Source of the DNA: Streptomyces sp. 1331.2 | GTDB lineage: Bacteria; Actinomycetota; Actinomycetes; Streptomycetales; Streptomycetaceae | Direction of reading: 5' to 3' | Assembly (NCBI RefSeq): GCF_900199205.1 | Contig: NZ_OBMJ01000001.1 | Location: 5,015,001 to 5,079,000 of the forward strand | DNA: 64,000 nucleotides | Part shown: positions 9,558 through 17,636 of the stretch, in pieces | How positions within the stretch are numbered: the first letter of the stretch is position 1 | Layout: the number at the start of each line of letters is the position of its first letter | Program-made: the position numbers and the translations under genes | The notes under the pieces: generated by a model | What the model was told of the DNA's origin: nothing | The model's input: the letters and a program-made list of their open reading frames with translations, nothing else | Databases searched by the model: none

Positions 9558-11639
9558 GTGCCTATGCCGAAAGACCTTCCGAAACGCATCCTGATCGGGC
9601 GCGCGCTGCGCAGCGACAAGCTGGGCGAAACGCTTCTCCCCAAGCGGATCGCGCTGCCCGTCTTCGCCTCGGACGCGCTCTCCTCGGTCGCGTACGCCCC
9701 CGAGGAAATCCTGCTCACCCTGTCCGTCGCGGGCGCTTCGGCGATCCACTTCTCCTGGCAGATCGGCGTCGTCGTCGCGGTCGTGATGCTCGCCGTGGTC
9801 GCCTCGTACCGACAGAACGTGCACGCCTATCCCAGCGGTGGCGGCGACTACGAGGTCGCGACCGTCAACCACGGGCCGGCCGCCGGTCTGGTGGTCGCCA
9901 GCGCGCTGATGGTCGACTACGTGCTCACCGTGGCCGTGTCGACCACCTCGGGCGTCGCCAACGTGGTGTCCGCCGTCCCCGCGCTACGCGGCCACGAACT
10001 GACCGTGTCGGTGATCGTGGTCATCCTGCTGATGGGGATGAACCTGCGCGGAGTGCGCGAATCCGGGACCGCCTTCGCCATCCCCACCTACGCCTTCATG
10101 ATCGGCGTGATCGGGATGGTCGGCTACGGGTTCGTCCGCCACTTCCTGCTCGGCCAGGACATGCCCGCCGAGAGCTCCGGATTCACGCTCGAAGCCACCC
10201 CCGGCAACGCCTCGCTGGGCGGGATCGCCCTGGTGTTCCTGCTGCTCAAGTCGTTCTCCTCCGGCTGCGCCGCGCTCACCGGCGTGGAGGCGATCTCCAA
10301 CGGCGTGCCGGCCTTCCGCAAGCCCAAGAGCAAGAACGCCGCCACCACGCTGCTGATGATGGCGAGCATCGCCGTCGTGATGTTCATGGGCATCATCTGG
10401 CTGGCCCGCCTGACCGGTGTCCAGATGGCCGAGAACCCGGCCGAACAGCTCGGCGGCGTCTCCGCCGGCTACCACCAGAAGACCGCGCTGGCCCAGATCA
10501 GCGAGGCCGTGTTCAGCAACTTCACGCCCGGCTTCTACTTCGTCGCCGCCGTGACCGGCCTGATCCTGGTGCTGGCCGCCAACACCGCCTTCAACGGCTT
10601 CCCGGTGCTCGGCTCGATCCTGGCCCAGGACCGCTACCTGCCGCGCCAGCTGCACACCCGCGGCGACCGGCTGGCGTTCTCCAACGGCATCATCCTGCTG
10701 GCGATCGCCGCGATCCTGTTCATCATCGCCTTCGACGCCGACCCCAACCGGCTGATCCAGCTCTACATCGTCGGCGTCTTCGTGTCCTTCAACATGAGCC
10801 AGTCCGGCATGATCCGGCACTGGACCCGACTGCTGCGCAGCGAGACCGACCCGGCCAAGCGCCGCCACATGCAGCGCAGCCGGGCGATCAACACCTTCGG
10901 CCTGGTGATGACCATGGCCGTGCTGATCGTCGTCCTGGTCACCAAGATCAGCCACGCCTGGATCGCGATCGCCGCGATGGTCGTGCTGTTCGTGATGATG
11001 AAGGGCATCCGCCGCCACTACGACCGGGTCTCCGACGAGCTCATCGCCGCCGAGGAGCCGGACGACGTGGTGCTGCCCACCCGGGTGCACGCCATCGTGC
11101 TGGTCTCCAAGCTGCACAAGCCGGCGCTGCGCGCCCTCGCGTACGCCAGGCTGGCCCGCGCCCACACCCTGGAGGCGGTCACGGTCAACGTCGACCCGGC
11201 CGACACGGCGGCGCTGCGGCAGGAGTGGGACGAGCGCGGCATCGAGGTGCCGCTCAAGGTGCTGGACTCGCCGTTCCGCGAGATCACCGGGCCGGTCCTG
11301 GACTACGTGAAGAACCTGCGCCGCGACAGCCCCCGCGACGTGGTCTCGGTCTACATCCCCGAGTACGTGGTCGGGCACTGGTACGAGCACCTGCTGCACA
11401 ACCAGAGCGCGCTGCGGCTCAAGGGGCGGCTGCTGTTCAAGCCCGGTGTGATGGTCACTTCGGTGCCCTGGCAGCTGGAGTCCTCCGAGCGACGCAAGCC
11501 GCAGAAGGCCTGGTCGGCGCCGGGCGCCGTCCGGCGTGGCGAGCCGCGGGCGCCGAAGGCCGTACAGTCGAAGGATTCCGTCGCCATCGGCACGAGTGCC
11601 GGTGCCACCTCCGACCGCAGCAAGGACTCCTCCTCGTGA
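9558..11639 (+). CDS. APC-superfamily permease resembling the K+ importer KimA
   Basis: Polytopic membrane transporter of about 693 residues with 12 predicted membrane helices and a 170-residue cytosolic C-terminal domain. It matches the KimA (YdaO) layout of Bacillus K+/H+ symporters: the early SSDALSSVAY-type motif (here FASDALSSVAYAPEEIL), SYRQNVHAYPSGGG, LKSFSSGCAALTGVEAISNGVP, LAANTAFNGFPVL and RGDRLAFSNGI, and a tail ending in a HNQSALRLKGRLLF segment. GTG 9558 and ATG 9564 are both possible starts. The neighbouring trkA and kdpDE genes support a K+ role. It overlaps the next gene by 4 bases. KimA-type carriers in Firmicutes bind c-di-AMP at the C-terminal domain; that is not shown here. 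Confidence 0.85.
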   Translation: MPMPKDLPKRILIGRALRSDKLGETLLPKRIALPVFASDALSSVAYAPEEILLTLSVAGASAIHFSWQIGVVVAVVMLAVVASYRQNVHAYPSGGGDYEVATVNHGPAAGLVVASALMVDYVLTVAVSTTSGVANVVSAVPALRGHELTVSVIVVILLMGMNLRGVRESGTAFAIPTYAFMIGVIGMVGYGFVRHFLLGQDMPAESSGFTLEATPGNASLGGIALVFLLLKSFSSGCAALTGVEAISNGVPAFRKPKSKNAATTLLMMASIAVVMFMGIIWLARLTGVQMAENPAEQLGGVSAGYHQKTALAQISEAVFSNFTPGFYFVAAVTGLILVLAANTAFNGFPVLGSILAQDRYLPRQLHTRGDRLAFSNGIILLAIAAILFIIAFDADPNRLIQLYIVGVFVSFNMSQSGMIRHWTRLLRSETDPAKRRHMQRSRAINTFGLVMTMAVLIVVLVTKISHAWIAIAAMVVLFVMMKGIRRHYDRVSDELIAAEEPDDVVLPTRVHAIVLVSKLHKPALRALAYARLARAHTLEAVTVNVDPADTAALRQEWDERGIEVPLKVLDSPFREITGPVLDYVKNLRRDSPRDVVSVYIPEYVVGHWYEHLLHNQSALRLKGRLLFKPGVMVTSVPWQLESSERRKPQKAWSAPGAVRRGEPRAPKAVQSKDSVAIGTSAGATSDRSKDSSS

Positions 11640-13384
11640 CCCGCAACACTCCGCCCCGCTCCTCGGGCTCCTCCTCCGGCAAGGGCGCCCGCCGGGGCGG
11701 CTCCCAGCCCGGGCAGGTGTCCCGGCCGCGCTGGGGTCGTCCGGCCCGTCCGGAGGCCACCGACCGCGACGGCCTCACCGCGCGCACCGCGCCGATCGTG
11801 CCGGGGGAGCAGGTGCCGTCGGAGGGCCGCGCGCCTGGCCAGGGCGGTGCGGGCCAGGGCGGCTCGGGCCGAGGCGGCGCCAAGGGTGCTGCCGGTAAGG
11901 GTGCTGCGAAGGGCGCTGCCGGGAAGGGCGCTGGGAAGGGTGCCGACGGGGCCTCCGGGGCCTCCGGGGCGTCCGGGGCCTCCGGTGGGGCTCGGAAGGC
12001 GCCGCGCAAGCAGGCGGTGCGGCCGCCCAAGGCGCTGCGCACCGCCGGCGCGCGGGCGCCGCGGCCCGAGACGCCGTCCGGCGAACCGCTGGCCGGGCAG
12101 CGCTACGAGGTCGAGGTCGGCCCGGTCGCGCACGGCGGCGGGCACTGCGTGGCCCGGTACGAGGGGCGGGTGCTGTTCGTGCGGCACGCGCTGCCCGGCG
12201 AGAAGGTCGTCGCCCTGGTGACCGAGGGCACCACCACCTCGCGGTTCCTGCGGGCCGACGCGGTGGAGGTACTGGAGCCCGCCAAGGAGCGGATCGAGGC
12301 GCCGTGCCCGTTCGCCGGCCCGGGCAAGTGCGGCGGCTGCGACTGGCAGCACGTCACCCCGGGCGGGCAGCGCAAGCTCAAGGCGGCGGTGCTGACCGAG
12401 CAGCTGGCGAAGCTGGCCGGGCTCACCCCGGCCGAGGCAGGCTGGGACGGCAGCGTCGAGCCGGTCGGCGGCAAGCTCCCGGCCGGGCAGGTGCCGGCCT
12501 GGCGCACCCGGGTCCAGTACGCGGTGGACCCGGAGACCGGGAAGGTCGGCCTGCGCAAGCACCGCTCGCACGAGGTGCAGCCGATCGACCGCTGCCTGAT
12601 CGCCGCCGAGGGCGTCACCGAGCTGGGCATCGAGGCCCGCGACTGGCCGGGCGTCGCCTCGGTCGAGGTGATCGCCGCGAGCGGCTCCTCGGACCGCCAG
12701 GTGGTGCTCACCCCGCGGCCCGGCGCCCAGCTGCCGCTGGTCGAGCTGGACAAGCCGGTGTCGATCGCCCGGATCGACGAGCAGGACAACATCCACAAGG
12801 TGCACGGGCGCTCCTTCGTCCGCGAGCGGGCGGCCGGGCGCACCTGGCGGGTCAGCAACGGCGGCTTCTGGCAGATCCACCCGGAGGCGCCGGACACCCT
12901 GGTCGACGCCGTGCTGGACGGTCTGGACCCGCAGTGGGGCGAGAACGCGCTCGACCTGTACTGCGGTGTCGGCCTCTTCGCGGGTGCGCTGGCCGACCGG
13001 GTCGGCGAGGACGGCGCGGTGCTCGGCATCGAGTCGGCCAAGCAGGCCGTGGTCGACGCCCGGCACAACCTGGCCGCGCTGGACAACGTCCGGATCGAGT
13101 GCGACCGGGTCGAGACGCTGCTGCCGCGTACCGGCATCACCGCCACCGACCTGATCGTCCTGGACCCGCCGCGCGCGGGCGCCGGGCGCGAGACCGTCGC
13201 GCACCTGGTCGGCCTGGAGGCGCGCCGGATCGCGTACGTGGCGTGCGACCCGGCGGCGCTCGCCCGGGACCTGAAGTTCTTCCGGGAGGGCGGCTACCGG
13301 CCGGTTTCGCTGCGGGCCTTCGACCTGTTCCCGATGACGCACCACTTCGAGTGCGTGGCGATCCTGGAGCCGGTCGGGGAGTGA
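11636..13384 (+). CDS. TrmA/RlmCD-type RNA (uracil-5)-methyltransferase with long disordered N-terminus
   Basis: SAM-dependent methyltransferase that makes 5-methyluridine in rRNA or tRNA, 582 residues from GTG 11636. Residues 1-145 are low-complexity Gly/Ala/Ser/Lys sequence with repeated GAAGKGAAKGAAGKGAGKGA and four GAS triplets. A TRAM domain follows (YEVEVGPVAHGGGHCVARY), then an iron-sulphur site C-x7-C-x2-C (C224, CGGCDWQH) with the fourth cysteine likely in DRCLIA. The SAM motif LDLYCGVGLFAG, the catalytic VACDPAALARDL (C537) and C-terminal FECVAILE are intact. The GTG lies in the stop of the permease gene (GTGA). Target position cannot be told from sequence. Confidence 0.9.
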   Translation: MTRNTPPRSSGSSSGKGARRGGSQPGQVSRPRWGRPARPEATDRDGLTARTAPIVPGEQVPSEGRAPGQGGAGQGGSGRGGAKGAAGKGAAKGAAGKGAGKGADGASGASGASGASGGARKAPRKQAVRPPKALRTAGARAPRPETPSGEPLAGQRYEVEVGPVAHGGGHCVARYEGRVLFVRHALPGEKVVALVTEGTTTSRFLRADAVEVLEPAKERIEAPCPFAGPGKCGGCDWQHVTPGGQRKLKAAVLTEQLAKLAGLTPAEAGWDGSVEPVGGKLPAGQVPAWRTRVQYAVDPETGKVGLRKHRSHEVQPIDRCLIAAEGVTELGIEARDWPGVASVEVIAASGSSDRQVVLTPRPGAQLPLVELDKPVSIARIDEQDNIHKVHGRSFVRERAAGRTWRVSNGGFWQIHPEAPDTLVDAVLDGLDPQWGENALDLYCGVGLFAGALADRVGEDGAVLGIESAKQAVVDARHNLAALDNVRIECDRVETLLPRTGITATDLIVLDPPRAGAGRETVAHLVGLEARRIAYVACDPAALARDLKFFREGGYRPVSLRAFDLFPMTHHFECVAILEPVGE

Positions 13385-13444
13385 TCCTCGGCGTCGGTCG
13401 AGGCGCTGATCTGCTGCCGCGTCGAGGCGCCGGCCGGCTGATGA

Positions 13445-13476
13445 CGGAGGCGGCACCCGTTCGGGTGCCGCCTCCG
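13445..13476. terminator. Bidirectional terminator
   Basis: Inverted repeat of 15 bp (13445-13459 and 13462-13476) between the convergent methyltransferase and the 64-residue gene. Confidence 0.8.
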
Positions 13477-13493
13477 TGGTGTTCGAGGAGCGG

Positions 13494-13688
13494 TCAGTCG
13501 TTGTGTTCCTCCTCGTCGGCGCTGTGCGGCAGGTCGATGCCGTGCTGGGCGGCGAGCCGGAGGAGCGAGGCGATCCGGCCCTCGTACGCCTGGACGCCGT
13601 CGGCGTCCCCTTCGGCCCGCGCCGCCGCGAGGTCCCGTCGGGCCTGGGCGAGCTGCTCGTGCAGCTCCTGGTCGAACATGGCTGTCAT
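13494..13688 (-). CDS. Small conserved helical protein (64 aa), function unknown
   Basis: A 64-residue acidic protein starting MTAMFDQELHEQLAQARRDL. It is predicted to be almost wholly alpha-helical, with a possible helical hairpin (residues 5-25 and 28-46) and a charged tail SADEEEHND. ATG 13688 is preceded by GGAGG at 6 bases, a strong reason to prefer it to the longer upstream frame, which is Pro/Arg-rich non-coding sequence. No function can be assigned. Confidence 0.75.
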   Translation of the reverse strand: MTAMFDQELHEQLAQARRDLAAARAEGDADGVQAYEGRIASLLRLAAQHGIDLPHSADEEEHND

Positions 13689-13850
13689 TGCCGGCCTCCG
13701 CACCGGTCGGTGCCGCTCAGTGGAACGCTCAGGGGAGTTCAGAGTCCCGGATGGTGAAGGACTCTTCAAGTCTCGCTCGTCCTGGCGGGGGTGGGGCGGC
13801 GGTGGGCGGGTATGGGTGATGGGCGGCCCGGAGCGGGGCAGGTGACGGCG

Positions 13851-13891
13851 TCGGTGAGGGCTTCGGTGCGGCATCGGTGAGGGCTTCGGTG
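13851..13891. repeat. 18-bp direct repeat, 2 copies
   Basis: TCGGTGAGGGCTTCGGTG occurs at 13851-13868 and again at 13874-13891, separated by 5 bases, in the 294-base non-coding gap before the antitoxin-like gene. Confidence 0.85.
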
Positions 13892-13946
13892 ACGGGGAGG
13901 TTGCGTGGGGGCGTGCGGCAGGTGTGCGGGCGGTGTGAGTGCGCCC

Positions 13947-13982
13947 TTGTTGTGCTAGCACTTCGGCGCTAGCTTGACGGGT
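13947..13982 (+). promoter_or_regulatory. Promoter with palindromic operator for the RHH/Fic-like pair
   Basis: TTGTTG (13947-13952) and TAGCTT (13970-13975) are spaced 17 bases and suit a sigma-A type promoter whose start would fall at about the ATG. The spacer holds the perfect palindrome GTGCTAGCAC (13952-13961), and GCTAGC recurs at 13968-13973. Paired sites overlapping the promoter suit autoregulation by the ribbon-helix-helix protein encoded just downstream; this is inference. Confidence 0.5.
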
Positions 13983-14219
13983 ATGGCCAAGAAGCAGCTG
14001 AACGTCCGCGTGGACGCCACGACCGCGGAGATCGCCCGGGAACGGGCCGAGCAGCAGGGGATCAGCATGAACCAGTACATCGAGCGCCTGGTCCAGCAGG
14101 ACATCGGCGAGTCCGGACGGGCCTTCGTCGACGCGGCCGCGCAGTTCATGAAGGAGTACGAGACGGCGTTCCTCGCCGAGTTCGGGGAGCCGGGCGACCT
14201 CCAGGACGTGCGCCGTTGA
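13983..14219 (+). CDS. Ribbon-helix-helix antitoxin-like protein
   Basis: A 78-residue protein with an N-terminal RHH (Arc/CopG/ParD-like) fold: strand KKQLNVRVDATTAEIARERAE, turn, then helix GISMNQYIERLVQQDIG. The C-terminal half is a long amphipathic helix (GRAFVDAAAQFMKEYETAFLAEF) that would bind a partner. It is the first gene of a two-gene operon; its stop overlaps the TTG of the Fic-like protein by 4 bases. Antitoxins of this fold usually bind their own promoter as dimers, and a palindrome lies right upstream. Confidence 0.88.
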   Translation: MAKKQLNVRVDATTAEIARERAEQQGISMNQYIERLVQQDIGESGRAFVDAAAQFMKEYETAFLAEFGEPGDLQDVRR

Positions 14220-14638
14220 AACTGGAGGTCGACCTCTCGTGGCTGCTCATGACCGCCGAGCAGTACACGCCCGGTGATCCGCAGGTCACCGACTACGGCT
14301 CGCTGCTCGCGGCCGTCACCCGGCACCATGCCGAGATATTCGACATCGCCGTCTACCCCGAACCGCAGGACCGCGCCGCCGCCCTGATGCACCAGCTGAT
14401 CCGGGTGCCGGCCCTGGAGAAGACCAACGAGCTCTTCGCGACCGCCGTCGCGTACGCCTACCTCGTCGCCAGCGGCTGCACCGTCGCGACCACCGCCCGC
14501 GAGGTGCGCAGCCTCTCCCGGGCCATCCGCGAGGGGCGGCTCGGGGTGTCCGGCGTCGCCGAGCGGCTGGCGGCGTGGGTGGTGGACGAGGCCGAGGGGG
14601 AGGGCGTCAGCGGGGCGGACGACGAGGACGACGACTGA
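14216..14638 (+). CDS. Fic/Doc-fold toxin-like protein with degenerate active site
   Basis: A 140-residue protein read from TTG 14216 inside the stop of the antitoxin-like gene. The arrangement AAALMHQLIRVPALEKTN.. followed by AVAYAYLVASG lines up with the Doc/Fic core AAALL..L.RNHPFVDGNKRTA..A...L..NG, but the signature HPFx(D/N)GN(K/R)R reads VPALEKTNELFA. The catalytic histidine and the phosphate-binding glycine are missing and only an asparagine remains. The tail is acidic (ADDEDDD). Streptomyces homologues tend to be labelled Fic-family toxin component. Whether it is an active toxin by another chemistry, or a retired one, is open. Confidence 0.75.
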   Translation: MKLEVDLSWLLMTAEQYTPGDPQVTDYGSLLAAVTRHHAEIFDIAVYPEPQDRAAALMHQLIRVPALEKTNELFATAVAYAYLVASGCTVATTAREVRSLSRAIREGRLGVSGVAERLAAWVVDEAEGEGVSGADDEDDD

Positions 14639-14720
14639 CCGTCGTCCCCGTCGGGGCTCGTTTTGCCGTGCTGTCGTGCTGTCGTGCTGTCGTGGCTGCG
14701 GCCAGGGCCGAGGTTTGCCG

Positions 14721-15587
14721 TTACGGCTGGGGTGCGGCGGGCTCCGCGATCAGGGCCGTCGCGAACGGGCGGAAGCCGGCCCGGCGGTAGATCCGGGCGA
14801 CGGCCTCGTCGGCGGCGGACAGGAAGACCGTCCGTACGCCGTTGGCGCGGGCGTGCTCGACCAGGGCCGCCGTGACGGCGAGGCCCAGGCCGCGTCGGCG
14901 GGCGGTGGGCAGGGTGCCCACGCCGACCACCTCGCCGACCGGGCCCACCGGGATGTACTGGCCCGCGCACTGCACCGCGTCGCCGTCCAGGGCGGCGGCC
15001 AGCACGCTATTGCCGTCGACGATCCGCTGAGCGACCCGCGCCACCCCGCCATCGGCCGTCAGCGCCGCCACGCTCCGGGCCAGCTCGGCCGCACCGGCCG
15101 CGCCGATGGCGGTGCCCGGGGCGCCGAAGGCCACGTGCGGGACGGCCACCGCCTCCGCCAGCTCCGGCGCGTCCGGGGCCAGCACCCGCACGGCCATCCG
15201 GTCCGGCAGCGTGGGCGCGGGGGCCGGCTCGTCCTGCGGGCCCAGCACCAGCAGCGGGTGCTCGTGCACCGTCAGGCCCGCCGCCTCGACCGCCGCGCGC
15301 AGCTCGGGGTTCTGCTCGGCGACCCACTCGAAGGCCTCCGGCGCACCCAGCTCCCGCTGCCGCTCCAGCACCCGGTGGACGTCCTCGGCGGTGGCGGCCG
15401 GGCCGTCGTGGCCGAGTGTCGGGCGGGCGTAGTAGTGCCAGCCGGTGGCGCCCTTGCGGACGAAGAGGGTCAGCGGGCCGAAGTCCTCGGCGTGGGCGGC
15501 GCTGCGCGGTGCGGCGTCGTAGTAGCGCTCGATCTCGTCGAGCAGGGGGCGGTCGGATGCATGATCAACAGAAGTCACGGCGTGCAT
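14721..15587 (-). CDS. GNAT-family N-acetyltransferase
   Basis: Acetyl-CoA-dependent acyltransferase of 288 residues. The C-terminal half is a GNAT domain with motif A VGVGTLPTARRRGLGLAVTA and the closing segment GVRTVFLSAADEAVARIYRRAGF. The N-terminal half resembles a degenerate second GNAT-like lobe (FGPLTLFVRKGATGWHYY, AFEWVAEQNPEL). Substrate unknown. The frame is open far upstream, but the start is set at ATG 15587 because upstream sequence is poor coding; GTG 15578 is an alternative. It is divergent from the ATP-grasp operon. Confidence 0.85.
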   Translation of the reverse strand: MHAVTSVDHASDRPLLDEIERYYDAAPRSAAHAEDFGPLTLFVRKGATGWHYYARPTLGHDGPAATAEDVHRVLERQRELGAPEAFEWVAEQNPELRAAVEAAGLTVHEHPLLVLGPQDEPAPAPTLPDRMAVRVLAPDAPELAEAVAVPHVAFGAPGTAIGAAGAAELARSVAALTADGGVARVAQRIVDGNSVLAAALDGDAVQCAGQYIPVGPVGEVVGVGTLPTARRRGLGLAVTAALVEHARANGVRTVFLSAADEAVARIYRRAGFRPFATALIAEPAAPQP

Positions 15588-15794
15588 CCAAGCAGGGGCG
15601 CGGGCGGGCCGCCACCGGTTTGTGCACGGCTCGGGCGGGGACGTCGGGCGCCCTGGGAGCGGTGATTGTTGCCGAACGCTTACCGGCTCGCAGCGATCTT
15701 GTGCGCACACAGCGTGCATGCTGATGCCTTTACAGCTCTGCCGAGGGGGACGGCGGACGTCTGCACTCGGCGAGGCAAGGGGGAAGACAGGCCC
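15588..15794. promoter_or_regulatory. Divergent intergenic region, GNAT / ATP-grasp operon
   Basis: A 207-base gap carrying the promoters of both genes. The plus-strand mRNA has a purine-rich site AAGGGGGAAG ahead of the ATG at 15795. No precursor-peptide-like ORF with a good ribosome site was seen ahead of the ATP-grasp genes. Confidence 0.35.
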
Positions 15795-16703
15795 ATGAGG
15801 CTCTGCTTTCTGGTGGAGGAACACTACCGGCACGACGGCATGCCGCTCGACGTGGCACGTCAACTCACTGCCTGGGGGCACCGGGTGGACGTGCTGCGCC
15901 CCGGGGACTCGCTGCTGGCGATCTCCGAGGCGGTCCGCGGCGGCAGCCACGACGCCTGGGTGCTCAAGACCGTCTCCGGCGGGCCCGGGCTGACCCTGCT
16001 GGAGGCGGCCGCCGCCGTGGGGCTCACCACGGTGAACGACGTGCGCTCGATCCGGGGCGTCCGGGACAAGGCGCTCGCCGCGGTGATCGGCCGCACCCGC
16101 GGTCTGCCCGTCCCGGTCACCTACGCCGCCGCGCGCTGGGAGCGGCTCGCGGAGATCCCGGCCGCCGAGTACCCGCTGGTGGTCAAGCCCGCCGACGGCA
16201 GCTCCGGGCGCGCCGTGCGGCTGGTGCACGGGCCGGAGCACCTGCTGGAGGTCGGGCCGGAGCTGGCCGGGGAGGGGCTGCTGATCGCGCAGCCGTACGT
16301 GCCGAACTCCGGCACCGACCTCAAGGTGTACTGCGTCGACGGGGAGCTGTTCGCGACGGAACGTTCCTCCCCGCTGCACCCCGGGCAGGGCGTCCGGGAG
16401 CGGCAGGTGCCGCTGCCGGGGAGCGTCGCGCGGATCGTGGCGCAGGTCGGCGAGGTGTACGGGCTGGACCTGTACGGGGTCGACGTGCTGCTCGGACCGG
16501 ACGGGCCGGTGGTGGTCGACGTCAACGACTTCCCGAGCTTCCGGCAGGTGCCGGACGCCGTGGCCCGGGTCGCCCGGGCGGTGCTGCGACTCGCGCGCAC
16601 CGGGACGGCCGTGTCGGTGCCCGGCGAGCCCACCGCCGAGCTGGTGCCCGCGGGTGGGGAACGCTACGGCCGACTCGGTTTTGGCGAAGGGGAGTTGCTG
16701 TGA
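15795..16703 (+). CDS. ATP-grasp enzyme A (RimK/ITPK-like)
   Basis: ATP-grasp fold protein of 302 residues. After a Rossmann-like N-terminal domain (MRLCFLVEEHYRHDGMPLDV) come the ATP-binding strands YPLVVKPADGSSGRAVR and LLIAQPYVPNSGTDLKVY, and the metal-binding motif VVVDVNDFPSF. The DVN-x-FP ending resembles inositol-phosphate kinase (ITPK) and RimK-like members. The neighbouring gene is a paralogue with the same motifs. Product and substrate are unknown: carboxylate-amine ligation or small-molecule phosphorylation are both possible. It overlaps gene B by 4 bases. Confidence 0.85.
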   Translation: MRLCFLVEEHYRHDGMPLDVARQLTAWGHRVDVLRPGDSLLAISEAVRGGSHDAWVLKTVSGGPGLTLLEAAAAVGLTTVNDVRSIRGVRDKALAAVIGRTRGLPVPVTYAAARWERLAEIPAAEYPLVVKPADGSSGRAVRLVHGPEHLLEVGPELAGEGLLIAQPYVPNSGTDLKVYCVDGELFATERSSPLHPGQGVRERQVPLPGSVARIVAQVGEVYGLDLYGVDVLLGPDGPVVVDVNDFPSFRQVPDAVARVARAVLRLARTGTAVSVPGEPTAELVPAGGERYGRLGFGEGELL

Positions 16704-17584
16704 GGATCGGGTTGATCTCCGGGAACCCGGGGCACCCGGTGCTGGCGGCTGCGGCTGCGCTGCTGGTGCGGCGGGGCCACGAGGTGGTGGCCGTTCCGCC
16801 TGCGGGACCGGCGGACGAACTCCCGGACGCCTGCCTGCTCAAGGCGCGTACGCCCCAAGCACTGGTGCTGGCAGGGGAGTTGGAGCGTCAGGGCGTGCCG
16901 GTGGTCAACTCGGCGGCGGCCACGGAGCTCTGTCAGGACCGGGTGCGGATGGCCGAGCTCGCGCGGGCCGCCGGGCTGCCGTTCGCGGAGACGGTGGACG
17001 GCGGGCGCTTGGGCGAACTCGCCGACCCCGCCTACCCGTTCGTGGTCAAGAGCCGGCACAGTCGGCGGCACGACCTGGTCGCCCGGGTCGACGGCCCGGC
17101 CCGGCTGCGTGAACTCGCCGAGCACTGGCCCGAAGAGCCCGTCGTCACCCAGCCGTTCGTGCCGGGGACCGGCTGGGACCAGAAGCTGTGGGTCATCGAC
17201 GGCCAGGTGTTCTCCGCCCGGCGGCGGTCCGAACTCGCCACCGGAACGGGGACGTCGGGGCAGGCGGAGGACTGGGAGCCGCCGCCGGGGCGCGCCGAGC
17301 TCGCGCTGCGCGTCGGCGAGGTCTTCGGGCTCGACGTGTACGGGGTCGACCTGCTCGACGGGCCGGCCGAGCCCGTCATCGTGGACGTCAACGCCTTCCC
17401 CGGGGTCCGCGGCCGGCCGGGCGCGCCCGAGGCGCTGGCCGCGCTCGCGCTGCGGGTCGCGGCGGAGCGGGGTGTCGGGCACCGTGTCGGGCGGGTTGTC
17501 GGGCAGGGCCCGGGGCAGGGTGTCGGGCAGGGCCCGGGGCAGGGTGTCGGGCCGTTCGCGCGGTCGGGTGGGCCGGGTCGTTAG
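16700..17584 (+). CDS. ATP-grasp enzyme B (paralogue of the preceding gene)
   Basis: Second ATP-grasp protein, 294 residues from GTG 16700 (GTGA overlap with gene A). It mirrors its neighbour motif by motif: YPFVVKSRHSRRHDLVAR, VVTQPFVPGTGWDQKLWVID, LDVYGVDLLDGPAEP and VIVDVNAFPGVRG. The ATP-lysine VVK is kept, but the loop after it (SRHSRRHD) is unlike the glycine-rich GSSGR of A, so A and B may have distinct roles or form a heteromer. The C-terminus is a repeat of GQGPGQGV encoded by a 24-bp tandem repeat and is probably disordered. Confidence 0.82.
   Translation: MRIGLISGNPGHPVLAAAAALLVRRGHEVVAVPPAGPADELPDACLLKARTPQALVLAGELERQGVPVVNSAAATELCQDRVRMAELARAAGLPFAETVDGGRLGELADPAYPFVVKSRHSRRHDLVARVDGPARLRELAEHWPEEPVVTQPFVPGTGWDQKLWVIDGQVFSARRRSELATGTGTSGQAEDWEPPPGRAELALRVGEVFGLDVYGVDLLDGPAEPVIVDVNAFPGVRGRPGAPEALAALALRVAAERGVGHRVGRVVGQGPGQGVGQGPGQGVGPFARSGGPGR
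17497..17552. repeat. 24-bp tandem repeat, 2 full copies and part of a third
   Basis: TGTCGGGCAGGGCCCGGGGC-type unit at 17497-17520 and 17521-17544, identical, then TGTCGGGC. It encodes the GQGPGQGV tail of ATP-grasp B. Confidence 0.85.
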
Positions 17585-17636
17585 GCTGGCTGGCGCCCCC
17601 GACCGGCCGGGGCGTACGGCGAGAGAAGACGGAACG

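Noticed and set aside
13494..13961. Longer 155-codon form of the 64-residue gene
   Set aside because: The N-terminal extension is Pro/Arg/His-rich repeat sequence and the GGAGG at ATG 13688 marks the real start.
15666..15794. 43-codon N-terminal extension or precursor peptide before ATP-grasp A
   Set aside because: In frame with the gene but with no ribosome site at its start; ATG 15795 has a good purine-rich site and starts the conserved fold.
17497..17552. CRISPR array
   Set aside because: The repeats are contiguous with no spacers and are in frame as GQGPGQGV codons. No cas genes are present in the window.
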